Source of the DNA: Streptomyces sp. ATexAB-D23
GTDB lineage: Bacteria; Actinomycetota; Actinomycetes; Streptomycetales; Streptomycetaceae
DNA length: 64,000 nt
Assembly (NCBI RefSeq): GCF_000373645.1
Contig: NZ_KB892089.1
Span: 62,001 to 126,000 of the forward strand
Reading direction: 5' to 3'
The position numbers and the translations under genes were made by a program. Below, piece after piece: positions 1 through 7,901 of this stretch; positions within the stretch are counted from its first letter, which is position 1, and each line of letters opens with the position of its first letter. The notes below the pieces were generated by a model that made no database searches, was not told the origin of the DNA, and was given only the letters and a program-made list of their open reading frames with translations.

Positions 1-1602
1 GCCGCCCCGCAGCTGGCGGTCATCGCGGCGGCCGCCGGACTGCGCGCCCTGCTGGGCATCGTGGTGACGTGGCTGACGGGCAGGCTGCGCCCGGTCCTGG
101 CCCGTGCGGCGGAGCTGACGATGATCGAGGCCGCGCTCGGCGCCGAGCTCGCGGCGAACAACATGCCCGGCTACAACGACTTCTACGACATCGCGGACCG
201 GGGCGCCCAGGTCACCCCCGACCTGGTGGCCGAGTCCCAGGACGTGCTGGCCGCCACCGCCACGCTCGCCGCCGGGGCGACCGTGCTCGCGGTCCTGCAC
301 CCGGCACTCCTGCCGCTGCTCCTGGTGGCGTGCCTGCCGCAGGCCGCCGCGTACGTGCGGGCGGCCCGCGTCCTGTACCTGGCGAACCTGGAGACGTCCG
401 GGCGCCGGCGGATGCTGTCCAAGCTGCGCTGGCACATGGCCTACACGGAGTCCAGCGAGGAGATGCGGGCCTGCCTGGCCGGCCCGTTCCTCATCGGGCG
501 GTACCGCCGCCTCGCCGCGTCCGTGAACGCCGCCGAGCGCAGGGCCGCCGACACGGGCGCGTGGATGGGGCTGGCCGGCGCCGCCGTGGGCGGGGTCGCG
601 TCGGCCACCGTATGGGCGGCCCTGCTGTACCTTCTGGCCACCGGCCGCATGGACCTCGCGGCGGGCGGGGGCGCCGTCTTCGCGCTCCAGACCGCCACCA
701 CGTCCGTGCGCGGCATCATCAACGGCGGGGCGCGGCTGGTGCGCACCGGCTGGTACGTCCAGGACTGGCAGCGGTTCCTCGACAACGCCCACGGCCAGGC
801 GATGGCGGACTCCCGGGGCACCAGGACCCTGCCGGCCGCGCCGGAGCGGTTCGAGGCCCGCGACCTCACCTACCGCTACGACGGCGCGCCCGCCGACAGC
901 CTCGCCGGGGTCTCCCTCCATGTGAAGCGCGGCGAGATCGTGGCCCTGGTCGGGGAGAACGGCTCGGGCAAGACCACTCTGTCCCGCCTGCTGTGCGGGC
1001 TGCTGCTGCCGTCAAAGGGCGCGGTGGCCTGGGGTCACACCACGACCGCCGAGCTCGACCCGTGGGAGGCGTGGCGCCATGTGGCGCTGGTCCCGCAGAA
1101 GTACACGTACCTGCCGCTGACGATGCGCGACAACATCACGTTCGGCCAGGGCGACACCGGCGACGCGGCCGTGCTCGCCGCCTGCGAGGCGTCCGGGGCG
1201 ATCGACATGCTGCCCGCGCTGCGCTCCGGCCTCGACACCCTGCTGACGGCGGAGTGGTTCGGCGGCCAGCAACTGTCCGGCGGGCAGTGGCAGCGCACGG
1301 TCCTGACCCGGGCCTTCCACCGGCAGGCCTCCCTGCTGGTGATGGACGAGCCGACGGCGGCCCTGGACGCCCGCGCCGAGTACCGCGTCTTCACCGGCCT
1401 GCGGGACCTGGCCAAGGACCGGGCCGTCCTGCTGATCACCCACCGCCTCACCAACGTCAGCGTCGCCGACCGGATCGTGGTCCTGGACCGGGGCCGGATC
1501 GTGCAGGAGGGGACGTACGAGCAACTGACCCGGGAGCCGGGCCTGTTCAGAACGCTGTGGGAACTCCAGCAGCGCACGGGCCAGGACCCGGGCACCCCCT
1601 GA
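1..1602 (+). CDS. ABC transporter, fused permease and ATPase (5' end outside window)
   Basis: The reading frame is open from base 1, so the start lies upstream; 533 residues are visible. The first 270 or so form a hydrophobic ABC-exporter membrane domain. A complete nucleotide-binding domain follows: Walker A GENGSGKTT near base 955, signature LSGGQWQR near 1276, Walker B LLVMDEPTAALD near 1336, and the H-loop LLITHR near 1433. Fused membrane-ATPase half-transporters of this type export peptides, lipids or drugs as dimers. The gene is followed after 80 bp by the Nudix/methyltransferase genes on the same strand. It may therefore export a product of that set, possibly a modified peptide, but the upstream genes that would settle this are outside the window. 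Confidence 0.9.
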   Translation, partial: AAPQLAVIAAAAGLRALLGIVVTWLTGRLRPVLARAAELTMIEAALGAELAANNMPGYNDFYDIADRGAQVTPDLVAESQDVLAATATLAAGATVLAVLHPALLPLLLVACLPQAAAYVRAARVLYLANLETSGRRRMLSKLRWHMAYTESSEEMRACLAGPFLIGRYRRLAASVNAAERRAADTGAWMGLAGAAVGGVASATVWAALLYLLATGRMDLAAGGGAVFALQTATTSVRGIINGGARLVRTGWYVQDWQRFLDNAHGQAMADSRGTRTLPAAPERFEARDLTYRYDGAPADSLAGVSLHVKRGEIVALVGENGSGKTTLSRLLCGLLLPSKGAVAWGHTTTAELDPWEAWRHVALVPQKYTYLPLTMRDNITFGQGDTGDAAVLAACEASGAIDMLPALRSGLDTLLTAEWFGGQQLSGGQWQRTVLTRAFHRQASLLVMDEPTAALDARAEYRVFTGLRDLAKDRAVLLITHRLTNVSVADRIVVLDRGRIVQEGTYEQLTREPGLFRTLWELQQRTGQDPGTP

Positions 1603-1682
1603 CCGGCCGGCCGCCGCCCCACACCCTCCAGCCCGCACCCGCCGCCCCGCACCCTCCGCCCGCGACAACGAGAGAGGCCCCC

Positions 1683-3134
1683 GTGTCACAGCCACCCCTC
1701 ACCCGCTCCCGCATCCACGCCGTGGTGACCGCGTACCTGGCCCGCCACCCGGACGAACGAGACGCTCTCGCCCCGCTGTTGTCCGCGCTGGACGCGGCGG
1801 ACGATCCGACCGCGCGGACGACGCTGCCGGGGCACATCACGTGCAGCGCCGCCGTCATCGACCGCGCGGGGCGGGTCCTGCACGTGCGGCACAACGCTTC
1901 GGGCGGCCTGCTGCTCACCCCCGGCGGCCATGTCGAACCGGGCGACGCGACCCTGCTCGGGGCCGCGCTGCGGGAGGTGGAGGAGGAGACCGGCATCCCG
2001 GCCGCGCGGCTCAGCCACACCGCCGCCTTCCGCGCCGAGCCGGCCGACATCGACGTGCACGAGATCGAGGCGAACCCGGCCAAGGGCGAACCCGCGCACC
2101 GGCACTACGACTTCCGGTTCGTCCTCCACCTCGTCCCGGAGACCGTGGAGACCACGGTCCGGGCGGACGAGGTCTCGGCGGTGACCTGGCTGCCGCTCGC
2201 CGGGACCACGTGCCCGGCCCTGCGCGCCAAGCTCCTCGCCGCACCCCTGGGCGCGGCTCCGGAGCCGCTGAGCGCCTCCGTCCTCATCCGCAACGACCGG
2301 GGCGAGTACCTGCTGCATCTGCGCGACCACTACCCGGGCCTGATCTGGGAGCCGGGCGCCTGGTCGGTCACCGGCGGCGGGCGGGAGCGGCAGGACGCCT
2401 CTCTGGAGGCGACGGCCCGCCGCGAACTGCGCGAGGAGACCGGCCTCGTACTTCCCGGCCTGGCGCCGTTCGCGGTGGAGGAGGCCGTGAGCCTGGACGG
2501 CACCAGCCACCTCATCCAGGTCTTCGCCGGCCGCTGGAACGGCGACGCCGCCGCCCTCCCCCTGACGGAGGGCGTCATGCTGGCCTGGTTCGACCCGGAG
2601 ACGATGCCCCGGCTGCGGATGGCGCCCTCGACCCTCGCCCTGATCCAGCGGCACGCGCGGCAGGCCGGCCCCCCGAAGCCGGTGTCGGGGAGCGGCGCGG
2701 TTCCGCGCGTCGTCGGCGTGCACCTCTACCTGGAGCGCGAGGGAAAGGTCCTGCTGGGCCTGAGGCACCCGGACAGCGCGTACGCGGGGAACGTCCACCA
2801 CGCCCTGGCCGGGCACTGCGAGCGGGAGAGCGCCGCCGCCTGTCTGGCGCGCGAGGCGTGGGAGGAGGCGGGCCTCGTCGTCGACCCGGCCGGTGCCGAA
2901 CTGGTCCATGTGGTGCACGTGGTGGACGCCGCGGGCGGGCCGCCGAGGATTCAGCTCTTCCTCCGTGCGGAGGCCCGGGGCGAGCCCGCCGTGTATGAAC
3001 CCGACCGGTGCGTGTCCTGGGACTGGTGGCCCGTGGACGCCCTTCCCGACCCGATCGTCCCCTACACCCGGGCCGCGATCGAGGGCGTCCGCGCCGGGCG
3101 CCTGTTCACCGAGATGGGCTGGGAGGCGGCATGA
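1683..3134 (+). CDS. Triple Nudix-domain protein
   Basis: 483 residues. The GTG at 1683 follows the purine-rich stretch GAGAGAGG. Three Nudix domains lie in series. Their boxes are near residues 80-103 (REVEEETGI), 230-253 (RRELREETGL) and 376-397 (REAWEEAGL). Nudix enzymes cleave nucleoside diphosphates linked to another group, with the RExxEE glutamates holding Mg2+. The first two boxes carry D in place of the usual first E and one extra residue. The third box is one residue short and resembles pyrimidine-type (MutT-like) Nudix proteins. Three Nudix domains in one chain is unusual; most bacterial members have one. The stop overlaps the next Nudix gene (ATGA at 3131), so the two are probably translationally coupled. 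The substrate cannot be told from sequence. Confidence 0.85.
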   Translation: MSQPPLTRSRIHAVVTAYLARHPDERDALAPLLSALDAADDPTARTTLPGHITCSAAVIDRAGRVLHVRHNASGGLLLTPGGHVEPGDATLLGAALREVEEETGIPAARLSHTAAFRAEPADIDVHEIEANPAKGEPAHRHYDFRFVLHLVPETVETTVRADEVSAVTWLPLAGTTCPALRAKLLAAPLGAAPEPLSASVLIRNDRGEYLLHLRDHYPGLIWEPGAWSVTGGGRERQDASLEATARRELREETGLVLPGLAPFAVEEAVSLDGTSHLIQVFAGRWNGDAAALPLTEGVMLAWFDPETMPRLRMAPSTLALIQRHARQAGPPKPVSGSGAVPRVVGVHLYLEREGKVLLGLRHPDSAYAGNVHHALAGHCERESAAACLAREAWEEAGLVVDPAGAELVHVVHVVDAAGGPPRIQLFLRAEARGEPAVYEPDRCVSWDWWPVDALPDPIVPYTRAAIEGVRAGRLFTEMGWEAA

Positions 3135-3676
3135 CCGGGACCGGCACGGCCCACGGCGTCCCCGCACCGTCCGGGCGGGTGATGCTCCCGCCGGAGGAGT
3201 ACGCCCGCTCGGTGCCCAAGTCGACCGGCTTCGCCTGTGTGTTCTTCACCGACGAGCGCCACCGCCCGGTGCAGTTGCGGGCGACGTACTCCCGGACGCA
3301 CCCGTGGCAGTTCCCCGGCGGCACGATGGACCACGGCGAACGTCCCTGGGAGACGGCGCGGCGGGAGTGCCTGGAGGAGACGGGCATCGTGGTGCCGGGC
3401 CCGCCCCGCCTGCTGGCCTCGGTCTTCGGCCCGCCCGGCATCGACTGGCCGTTCAGCACATCGGGCTGCGTCTTCGACGGCGGCCGGCTCACGGACGAGC
3501 AGATCCGCGCCATCGTCCTGGACCCGGACGAGCACGACGCGGTCCGGGCCCTGTCCCTGGCCCAGTGGCACCCACTGATGCCCCCGCAGGACTTCGCCCG
3601 CCTGGAAGCGGTGATGACAGCGCGGCTGACGGGCACGGCCGCGTACTTCGACGCGTGGGGGTGGGGGGACGCGTGA
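3131..3676 (+). CDS. Single-domain Nudix hydrolase
   Basis: 181 residues. The ATG at 3131 overlaps the TGA of the triple-Nudix gene. The Nudix box near residues 64-86 (GTMDHGE, then RRECLEETGI) fits the consensus G-x5-E-x7-RE-xx-EE-x-G exactly, so this domain should be catalytically competent. The residues before it (about 30-60) form the expected first strands of the fold. The C-terminal part, rich in W and F, has no motif I recognise. It is the second of three consecutive Nudix-containing genes, which suggests a shared pathway rather than general housekeeping. The substrate is unknown. Confidence 0.9.
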   Translation: MTGTGTAHGVPAPSGRVMLPPEEYARSVPKSTGFACVFFTDERHRPVQLRATYSRTHPWQFPGGTMDHGERPWETARRECLEETGIVVPGPPRLLASVFGPPGIDWPFSTSGCVFDGGRLTDEQIRAIVLDPDEHDAVRALSLAQWHPLMPPQDFARLEAVMTARLTGTAAYFDAWGWGDA

Positions 3677-3704
3677 CCGGTACGGCGACGAGAGGAGAGG
3701 CACG

Positions 3705-6050
3705 TTGAAGCGGGACCGGACGGAGATCTGGCGCAAGCACTACGCGCAGGGCCGGGGGTTTCGCCCCCTGGGCGTACGGGAACGGGCGCTGCTGGCCGAG
3801 CACGCACCGGCGCCCCTGGACGGGCGGCCCGGCCGGGCGCTGGACATCGGCTGCGGTACGGGTGAACTCGCCGCCGCGCTGGCCGGCCTGGGCTACGCCG
3901 TCGACGCGGTCGACTTCGCGCCGGAGGCGATCACCCGGGCCCGCGCGGAGCACTCCGGGGTGCTGCCCGAGGTGCGCTTCCTCTGCCTGGACGTCGAGCA
4001 CGAAGAGCTGCCGCACCCGCCGGAAGGGAGCGGCCCCGGATACGACCTGATCACCATGCGGTCGTGCGTCGCCTTCATCCGCGACCGGTCCCGCCTGCTG
4101 CACGCTCTGGGCGCGCGGCTGCGCACGGGCGGCGCGCTCGTCGTGATCACTCCGGTCGTGGCCCACACCCCCGAGGCGCGGCGTCACATCGCCCTGGAGG
4201 AAGACGAGTTGGGCCTGATCGCGGAGGGTTTCGAGGAGACCGGGAGGTTCGACGCGGAGGGCCTGGCGGTGCTCGTGCTGCGCGGCCCCAAAGGCTCGTT
4301 CACCGCCGTGGAGAAGCTCCGCCCGGCACCGCAGGCCGTTCTGGGCGCCGCCGCCGTGGTCACCGACGGCGCCGGCCGGGTTCTGCTGGGCCGCTCCACC
4401 CGGTCCATGTGGGAGCTGCCGGGCGGCCGCGTGGAGACGGGCGAGTCGGCCCAGGCCGCCGCCGTACGGGAGTTGGCGGAGGAGACCGGGCTGACGGCCC
4501 GCGAGGACGCCGCGCACGTCGTCACCGTCCTGCACGACGACCGGCTCGACGTACGCCGCGTCACGCCCGTCGTCCGCGTCACCGGCTGGGCGGGTGAGCT
4601 CGGGCTGCCGGAACCGCACAGGTTCTCCCGCTGGGAGTGGCACCCTCCGCACACCCTGGCGTCCCTGGGCCGGATCTTCATGCCGTCCGCCCAGGCGCTG
4701 AACGCGGTGTGGCCCGGCGTGCTGCCCGGTCTGCCGCCCGTCCACTCCTACCCCTGCGAGTCCGGGGTCCCGCCCGTGCCCGGTGAGCCCGCCGAGGCCG
4801 GACGCCTGCGCGGGCGGATGGCGGACGCGGTGATCCGGAAGGGCTGGGCCCCCTCCCCCGCCGTCCGGGCCGCCCTGCGCGAGGTCCCCCGCCACCGCTT
4901 CGTCCCCGAGGCGCCCCTGGAGACGGCCTACGACGACGATCTCGCCGTGGTCACGGTCCGCGAGGCCACCGGGACCGCGGTCAGCTCGGTATCGGCCCCC
5001 TGGCTTCAGGCAGACATGGCCGAACGGCTCCGCCCGGAGCCGGGCGGAGCCGTGCTGGAGGTCGGTTCGGGCGGATACAACGCGGAGCTGCTCGCCCATC
5101 TCGTCGGACCGCGCGGCCGGGTGGTGACGGTCGACATCGACCCGTACGTCGTGCGGCGCACCCGGCGGCTGTGCGCGGAGGCCGGCAGCGGCCGGGTCAC
5201 CGCCGTCCCCGGCGACGGCGCCCTGGGCGCGCCCGCTCACGTACCGGCGGGCGGGTTCGGTGGTGTGATCATCACGCACACCGCCTCGGACATCGCCCCG
5301 GCCTGGCGGGAGCAGCTTGCGGAGGGCGGCCGGCTGGTCGTCCCGCTCGACGTGGCCGGCTACACCCGCTCGGTCGCTCTGGTCAGGCGCGGCGACGTGC
5401 TGGTGGCGGAGCACTGGACGTACTGCGGTTTCGTACGCGACCGAGGGGGCGCCGCCCGCGCGGTCCCGGCCGCCGTGCTGGCCGGCGGGGCGGTCACGGC
5501 GCGCTGGGAGGGCGGCGTCGCGGGTGACGTGCCCGCGCTGGACGAGGCCCTGCGCGGCCGGCGCCACGAGCTGGCCACGGGGGTCGTCGTCCCCGGCCGG
5601 TACTCGTTCGAGACGTTGCAGCTCTACGCGGCGACCACCCAGCGCGGCTTCTGCCGCCTGAGCGGCGCGAAGGATCCGGCGCTGATCGCCCAGCAGGACG
5701 CGGCCGCGATCGTGTCGGGCGGCTCACTCGCGTATCTGACCCACGTCGCAATCCACGACGCCCCGGACCCGGCGGACTGCCTCAGCGAGTTCCGTGTCCA
5801 CGCCTACGGCCCGGCCGCCCCCGGTCTGGCCGAGCGGCTGGCCGGATGCGTCAGGGCCTGGGACCGCCACGTACGCGACCGCGGCTACCCGCCGATGACC
5901 GTGCACCCGGCGGACACCCGTGACGACGAACTGCCGCCGGGCGACGTGTTCGACGTGCCGTCCGCCCGGCTGGTCCTCCGGTGGCCCGGCCGTACCGCCC
6001 GGGTGCCGGGCCCGGCGGCACCGCCCGCCGCAACGGCGGAGCGGGCATGA
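3705..6050 (+). CDS. Methyltransferase-Nudix-PIMT-like triple fusion
   Basis: 781 residues. A TTG start is chosen because AGAGGAGAGG lies 5 bases upstream. Three enzyme modules are visible. Residues about 1-190 form a class I SAM methyltransferase (LDIGCGTGE near 46). Residues about 205-330 form a Nudix domain with a perfect box (GGRVETGE, then VRELAEETGL, near 239-262). From about residue 360 there is a protein-isoaspartate O-methyltransferase-like domain (LEVGSGGYNAE near 449, GRVVTVDIDP after it). Some 180 residues of unassigned C-terminal extension follow. PIMT homologues with long C-terminal extensions are known in RiPP pathways, where they methylate Asp and drive aspartimide formation. 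The neighbouring ABC exporter fits that idea, but no precursor peptide is visible. The alternative is repair or modification of a nucleotide-linked metabolite. The combination of all three modules is unfamiliar to me. Confidence 0.85.
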   Translation: MKRDRTEIWRKHYAQGRGFRPLGVRERALLAEHAPAPLDGRPGRALDIGCGTGELAAALAGLGYAVDAVDFAPEAITRARAEHSGVLPEVRFLCLDVEHEELPHPPEGSGPGYDLITMRSCVAFIRDRSRLLHALGARLRTGGALVVITPVVAHTPEARRHIALEEDELGLIAEGFEETGRFDAEGLAVLVLRGPKGSFTAVEKLRPAPQAVLGAAAVVTDGAGRVLLGRSTRSMWELPGGRVETGESAQAAAVRELAEETGLTAREDAAHVVTVLHDDRLDVRRVTPVVRVTGWAGELGLPEPHRFSRWEWHPPHTLASLGRIFMPSAQALNAVWPGVLPGLPPVHSYPCESGVPPVPGEPAEAGRLRGRMADAVIRKGWAPSPAVRAALREVPRHRFVPEAPLETAYDDDLAVVTVREATGTAVSSVSAPWLQADMAERLRPEPGGAVLEVGSGGYNAELLAHLVGPRGRVVTVDIDPYVVRRTRRLCAEAGSGRVTAVPGDGALGAPAHVPAGGFGGVIITHTASDIAPAWREQLAEGGRLVVPLDVAGYTRSVALVRRGDVLVAEHWTYCGFVRDRGGAARAVPAAVLAGGAVTARWEGGVAGDVPALDEALRGRRHELATGVVVPGRYSFETLQLYAATTQRGFCRLSGAKDPALIAQQDAAAIVSGGSLAYLTHVAIHDAPDPADCLSEFRVHAYGPAAPGLAERLAGCVRAWDRHVRDRGYPPMTVHPADTRDDELPPGDVFDVPSARLVLRWPGRTARVPGPAAPPAATAERA

Positions 6051-6090
6051 GGGGCGGATTCGGCGGGCGGGCCGTGGAGGGAGGGCTGCC

Positions 6091-6525
6091 TCAGCGCCGG
6101 TAGTAGTCCGCGATGGGCGCGCGCGCCTCGTCGAACAGTGCCGGACCGTCCTGTTCCGGTACCGGCCAGGCGCCCGACTCCGGGTTGAGTTCGATGAGCT
6201 GCTCGGTGGAGAGCGCGTAGACGACCCGGCCGAGCCCGGACCGGGCGAGCCCGCCGGCGCACATGCCGCAGGGCTGGCAGCTGGTGTACATGGTGGTGCG
6301 CGCGGCCGCGTCGGGGTCCAGCTCCCGGGCCGCCCAGCGAGCGAGCTTCAGCTCGGGGTGGGCGCTGATGTCGTTGTCGCGGCGCACCGTGTTGTGGGCC
6401 TCGGCGATGACCGCGCCGTCCGGGCCGGCGAGCAGGGAGCCGTACGGCGCGTCGCCCAGTTCGACGGCGCGGGCGGCGAGGGCGACGGCCCGTCGCAGGA
6501 GTGCCTCGTCGGCGGTGGTGATCAC
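6091..6525 (-). CDS. Nucleoside/guanine deaminase family protein
   Basis: 144 residues of the cytidine/deoxycytidylate deaminase fold. The zinc-binding and catalytic motifs are intact: HPE (in SAHPELKLA) with the proton-shuttling Glu, and TSCQPCGMC with the two Cys ligands. The GTG start overlaps the stop of the upstream oxidoreductase gene (GTGA), and GGAGG lies 8 bases before it, so the two are co-translated. Members of this family deaminate guanine, cytosine, tRNA adenosine or related bases. Which one applies here cannot be read from the motifs. The position beside five Nudix domains suggests nucleotide or nucleoside-analogue metabolism. Confidence 0.85.
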   Translation of the reverse strand: MITTADEALLRRAVALAARAVELGDAPYGSLLAGPDGAVIAEAHNTVRRDNDISAHPELKLARWAARELDPDAAARTTMYTSCQPCGMCAGGLARSGLGRVVYALSTEQLIELNPESGAWPVPEQDGPALFDEARAPIADYYRR

Positions 6526-7340
6526 GATGGTGTCCTCCAGTGTGTGGCCACGGCCGTCAGGGCCCGCCAGCCCTCTTGGGGCCGAAGGGTGTCCTGCGGG
6601 TCCCCGTGGTACGGGTCGAGTACGACGGTGTCGGCGCCGAGGCGGTGCAACTCGCCGAGATCGTCCAGGATCTGTTCGAGGGTGCCGGTGCCGGCGAGCC
6701 GCTCGGGGTCGTCGACCGGGGAGTCGGTCAGCCGCAGGGCGATACGGGGCGCGAACGCCGGCAGTGTGTGGTTCGCGAGGACCGAGCGCATCCAGGGGAG
6801 CGTGCCCCGCAGCGGATGCCAGGCGTCGCCGTACGAGAGGGCGCGCCGGATTCCGGCCTCGCTGTTGCCGCCGACCCAGACGGGAATCGGGCCGGCGGGC
6901 CCGTCCCCCTCCTCGCGCCATGCCTCGCGAAGGGCGCCGAGGTGCTCGTCGGTCAGCCTGCCGCGTGCGGTGAAAGGCACGCCGAGCGCGTCGAACTCCT
7001 GGCGCGCCCAGCCGATCCCCACCCCGAGCACGAACCGGCCGCCGCTGAGCTGCTGAAGGTTGGCGGCCATCCGGGCCACCAGCAGCGGGTGCCGGTAGGG
7101 CAGTACGAGCACGGTCGTGCCCAGCCGCACCCTGGTGGTGATCCCGGCCAGCCAGGACAGCGTGGTGAAGGGCTCGTAGAACGGCTCCGGATAGCGCGCG
7201 GCCACATCGGGGGTGACGACCACGTGGTCCGAGACCATGAGCAGATCGAATCCGAGTCCTTCCACGGTCCGCGCCCACTCGCGGAGCACACCGGGATCGG
7301 TGCCGGGCCCGAAGTTCGTTACGTTGACGCCAAGTCGCAT
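6522..7340 (-). CDS. LLM-class F420-dependent oxidoreductase
   Basis: 272 residues with the TIM-barrel luciferase-like signature: MRLGVNVTNFGPG at the N-terminus, then FDLLMVSDHVVV, TTRVRLGTTVLVLPYRHP, and GGRFVLGVGIGWARQEFDALG. These are typical of the actinobacterial subfamily that uses coenzyme F420 rather than FMN. It is the first gene of a two-gene minus-strand operon with the deaminase. It is transcribed divergently from an Lrp/AsnC regulator 93 bp away, which may control it. The substrate is unknown. Confidence 0.88.
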   Translation of the reverse strand: MRLGVNVTNFGPGTDPGVLREWARTVEGLGFDLLMVSDHVVVTPDVAARYPEPFYEPFTTLSWLAGITTRVRLGTTVLVLPYRHPLLVARMAANLQQLSGGRFVLGVGIGWARQEFDALGVPFTARGRLTDEHLGALREAWREEGDGPAGPIPVWVGGNSEAGIRRALSYGDAWHPLRGTLPWMRSVLANHTLPAFAPRIALRLTDSPVDDPERLAGTGTLEQILDDLGELHRLGADTVVLDPYHGDPQDTLRPQEGWRALTAVATHWRTPS

Positions 7341-7421
7341 GGGTGGAGGATATGCCGGTGATCAGGGCCCGAGGAAGACGATTCGCCCGGCACAAGAGGG
7401 ACTTCGCCATCGAATTCCCGG

Positions 7422-7427
7422 TAGAAT
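7422..7427 (+). promoter_or_regulatory. -10-like hexamer of a probable leaderless transcript
   Basis: TAGAAT ends 6 bases before the ATG of the Lrp/AsnC gene, and no ribosome-binding site precedes the ATG. This fits a leaderless transcript, which is common in actinobacteria. No good -35 hexamer is seen. The surrounding AT-rich stretch (GAATTC...GAATTTC) could be the regulator's own operator. Confidence 0.4.
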
Positions 7428-7433
7428 TTCCAT

Positions 7434-7883
7434 ATGACCGGGAACCTTGACGACATCGACTGGGCGATCGTCGACGAACTGCAACAGGACGGGCGGATCT
7501 CCCTCAGCGAGCTGGGGCGGCGCGTCGGTCTCGGCTCGTCGGCCACCACGGAACGGGTGCGGAACCTGGAGGCGATGGGCGTCATCACCGGCTACCGCGC
7601 CGTCGTCGACCTGACCCGGGTCGGCTACCCGGTGCTCGCGGTCGTCCGGCTGAAGTACCCCGGCAACCGCCACCAGCCGTTGCGCAGGCTGCTCGCCGAG
7701 AGGCGGGAGATCCTGGAGTGTCTGCGTACCACCGGCGACGACTGCTACACCCTCAAGGTGGCCGCGACCTCGATGGAGCATCTGGAGACCCTCATGGACG
7801 AGCTGGCCGGCTTCGGCTCCACGACCACCAGCGTCGTCTACAGCCAGACGCTGCCGTACCGGGGACCCGCGCGGCCCTCCTGA
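7434..7883 (+). CDS. Lrp/AsnC family transcriptional regulator
   Basis: 149 residues. The N-terminal helix-turn-helix (IDWAIVDELQQDGRIS, then LSELGRRVGLGSSATTERV) is classic for the family. It is followed by the RAM ligand-binding domain (residues about 65-145). Such proteins bind amino acids or related small molecules and usually regulate an adjacent gene and themselves. The divergent oxidoreductase-deaminase operon is the obvious target. The ATG lies just after a -10-like TAGAAT, so the message may be leaderless. Confidence 0.92.
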   Translation: MTGNLDDIDWAIVDELQQDGRISLSELGRRVGLGSSATTERVRNLEAMGVITGYRAVVDLTRVGYPVLAVVRLKYPGNRHQPLRRLLAERREILECLRTTGDDCYTLKVAATSMEHLETLMDELAGFGSTTTSVVYSQTLPYRGPARPS

Positions 7884-7901
7884 CCCGGGGACCAGTCCCC
7901 C

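Noticed and set aside
69..1682. N-terminal extension of the triple-Nudix frame through the ABC transporter
   Set aside because: It is a shadow frame rich in G, R and P over a clearly coding ABC gene; the real start is the GTG at 1683 with a ribosome site.
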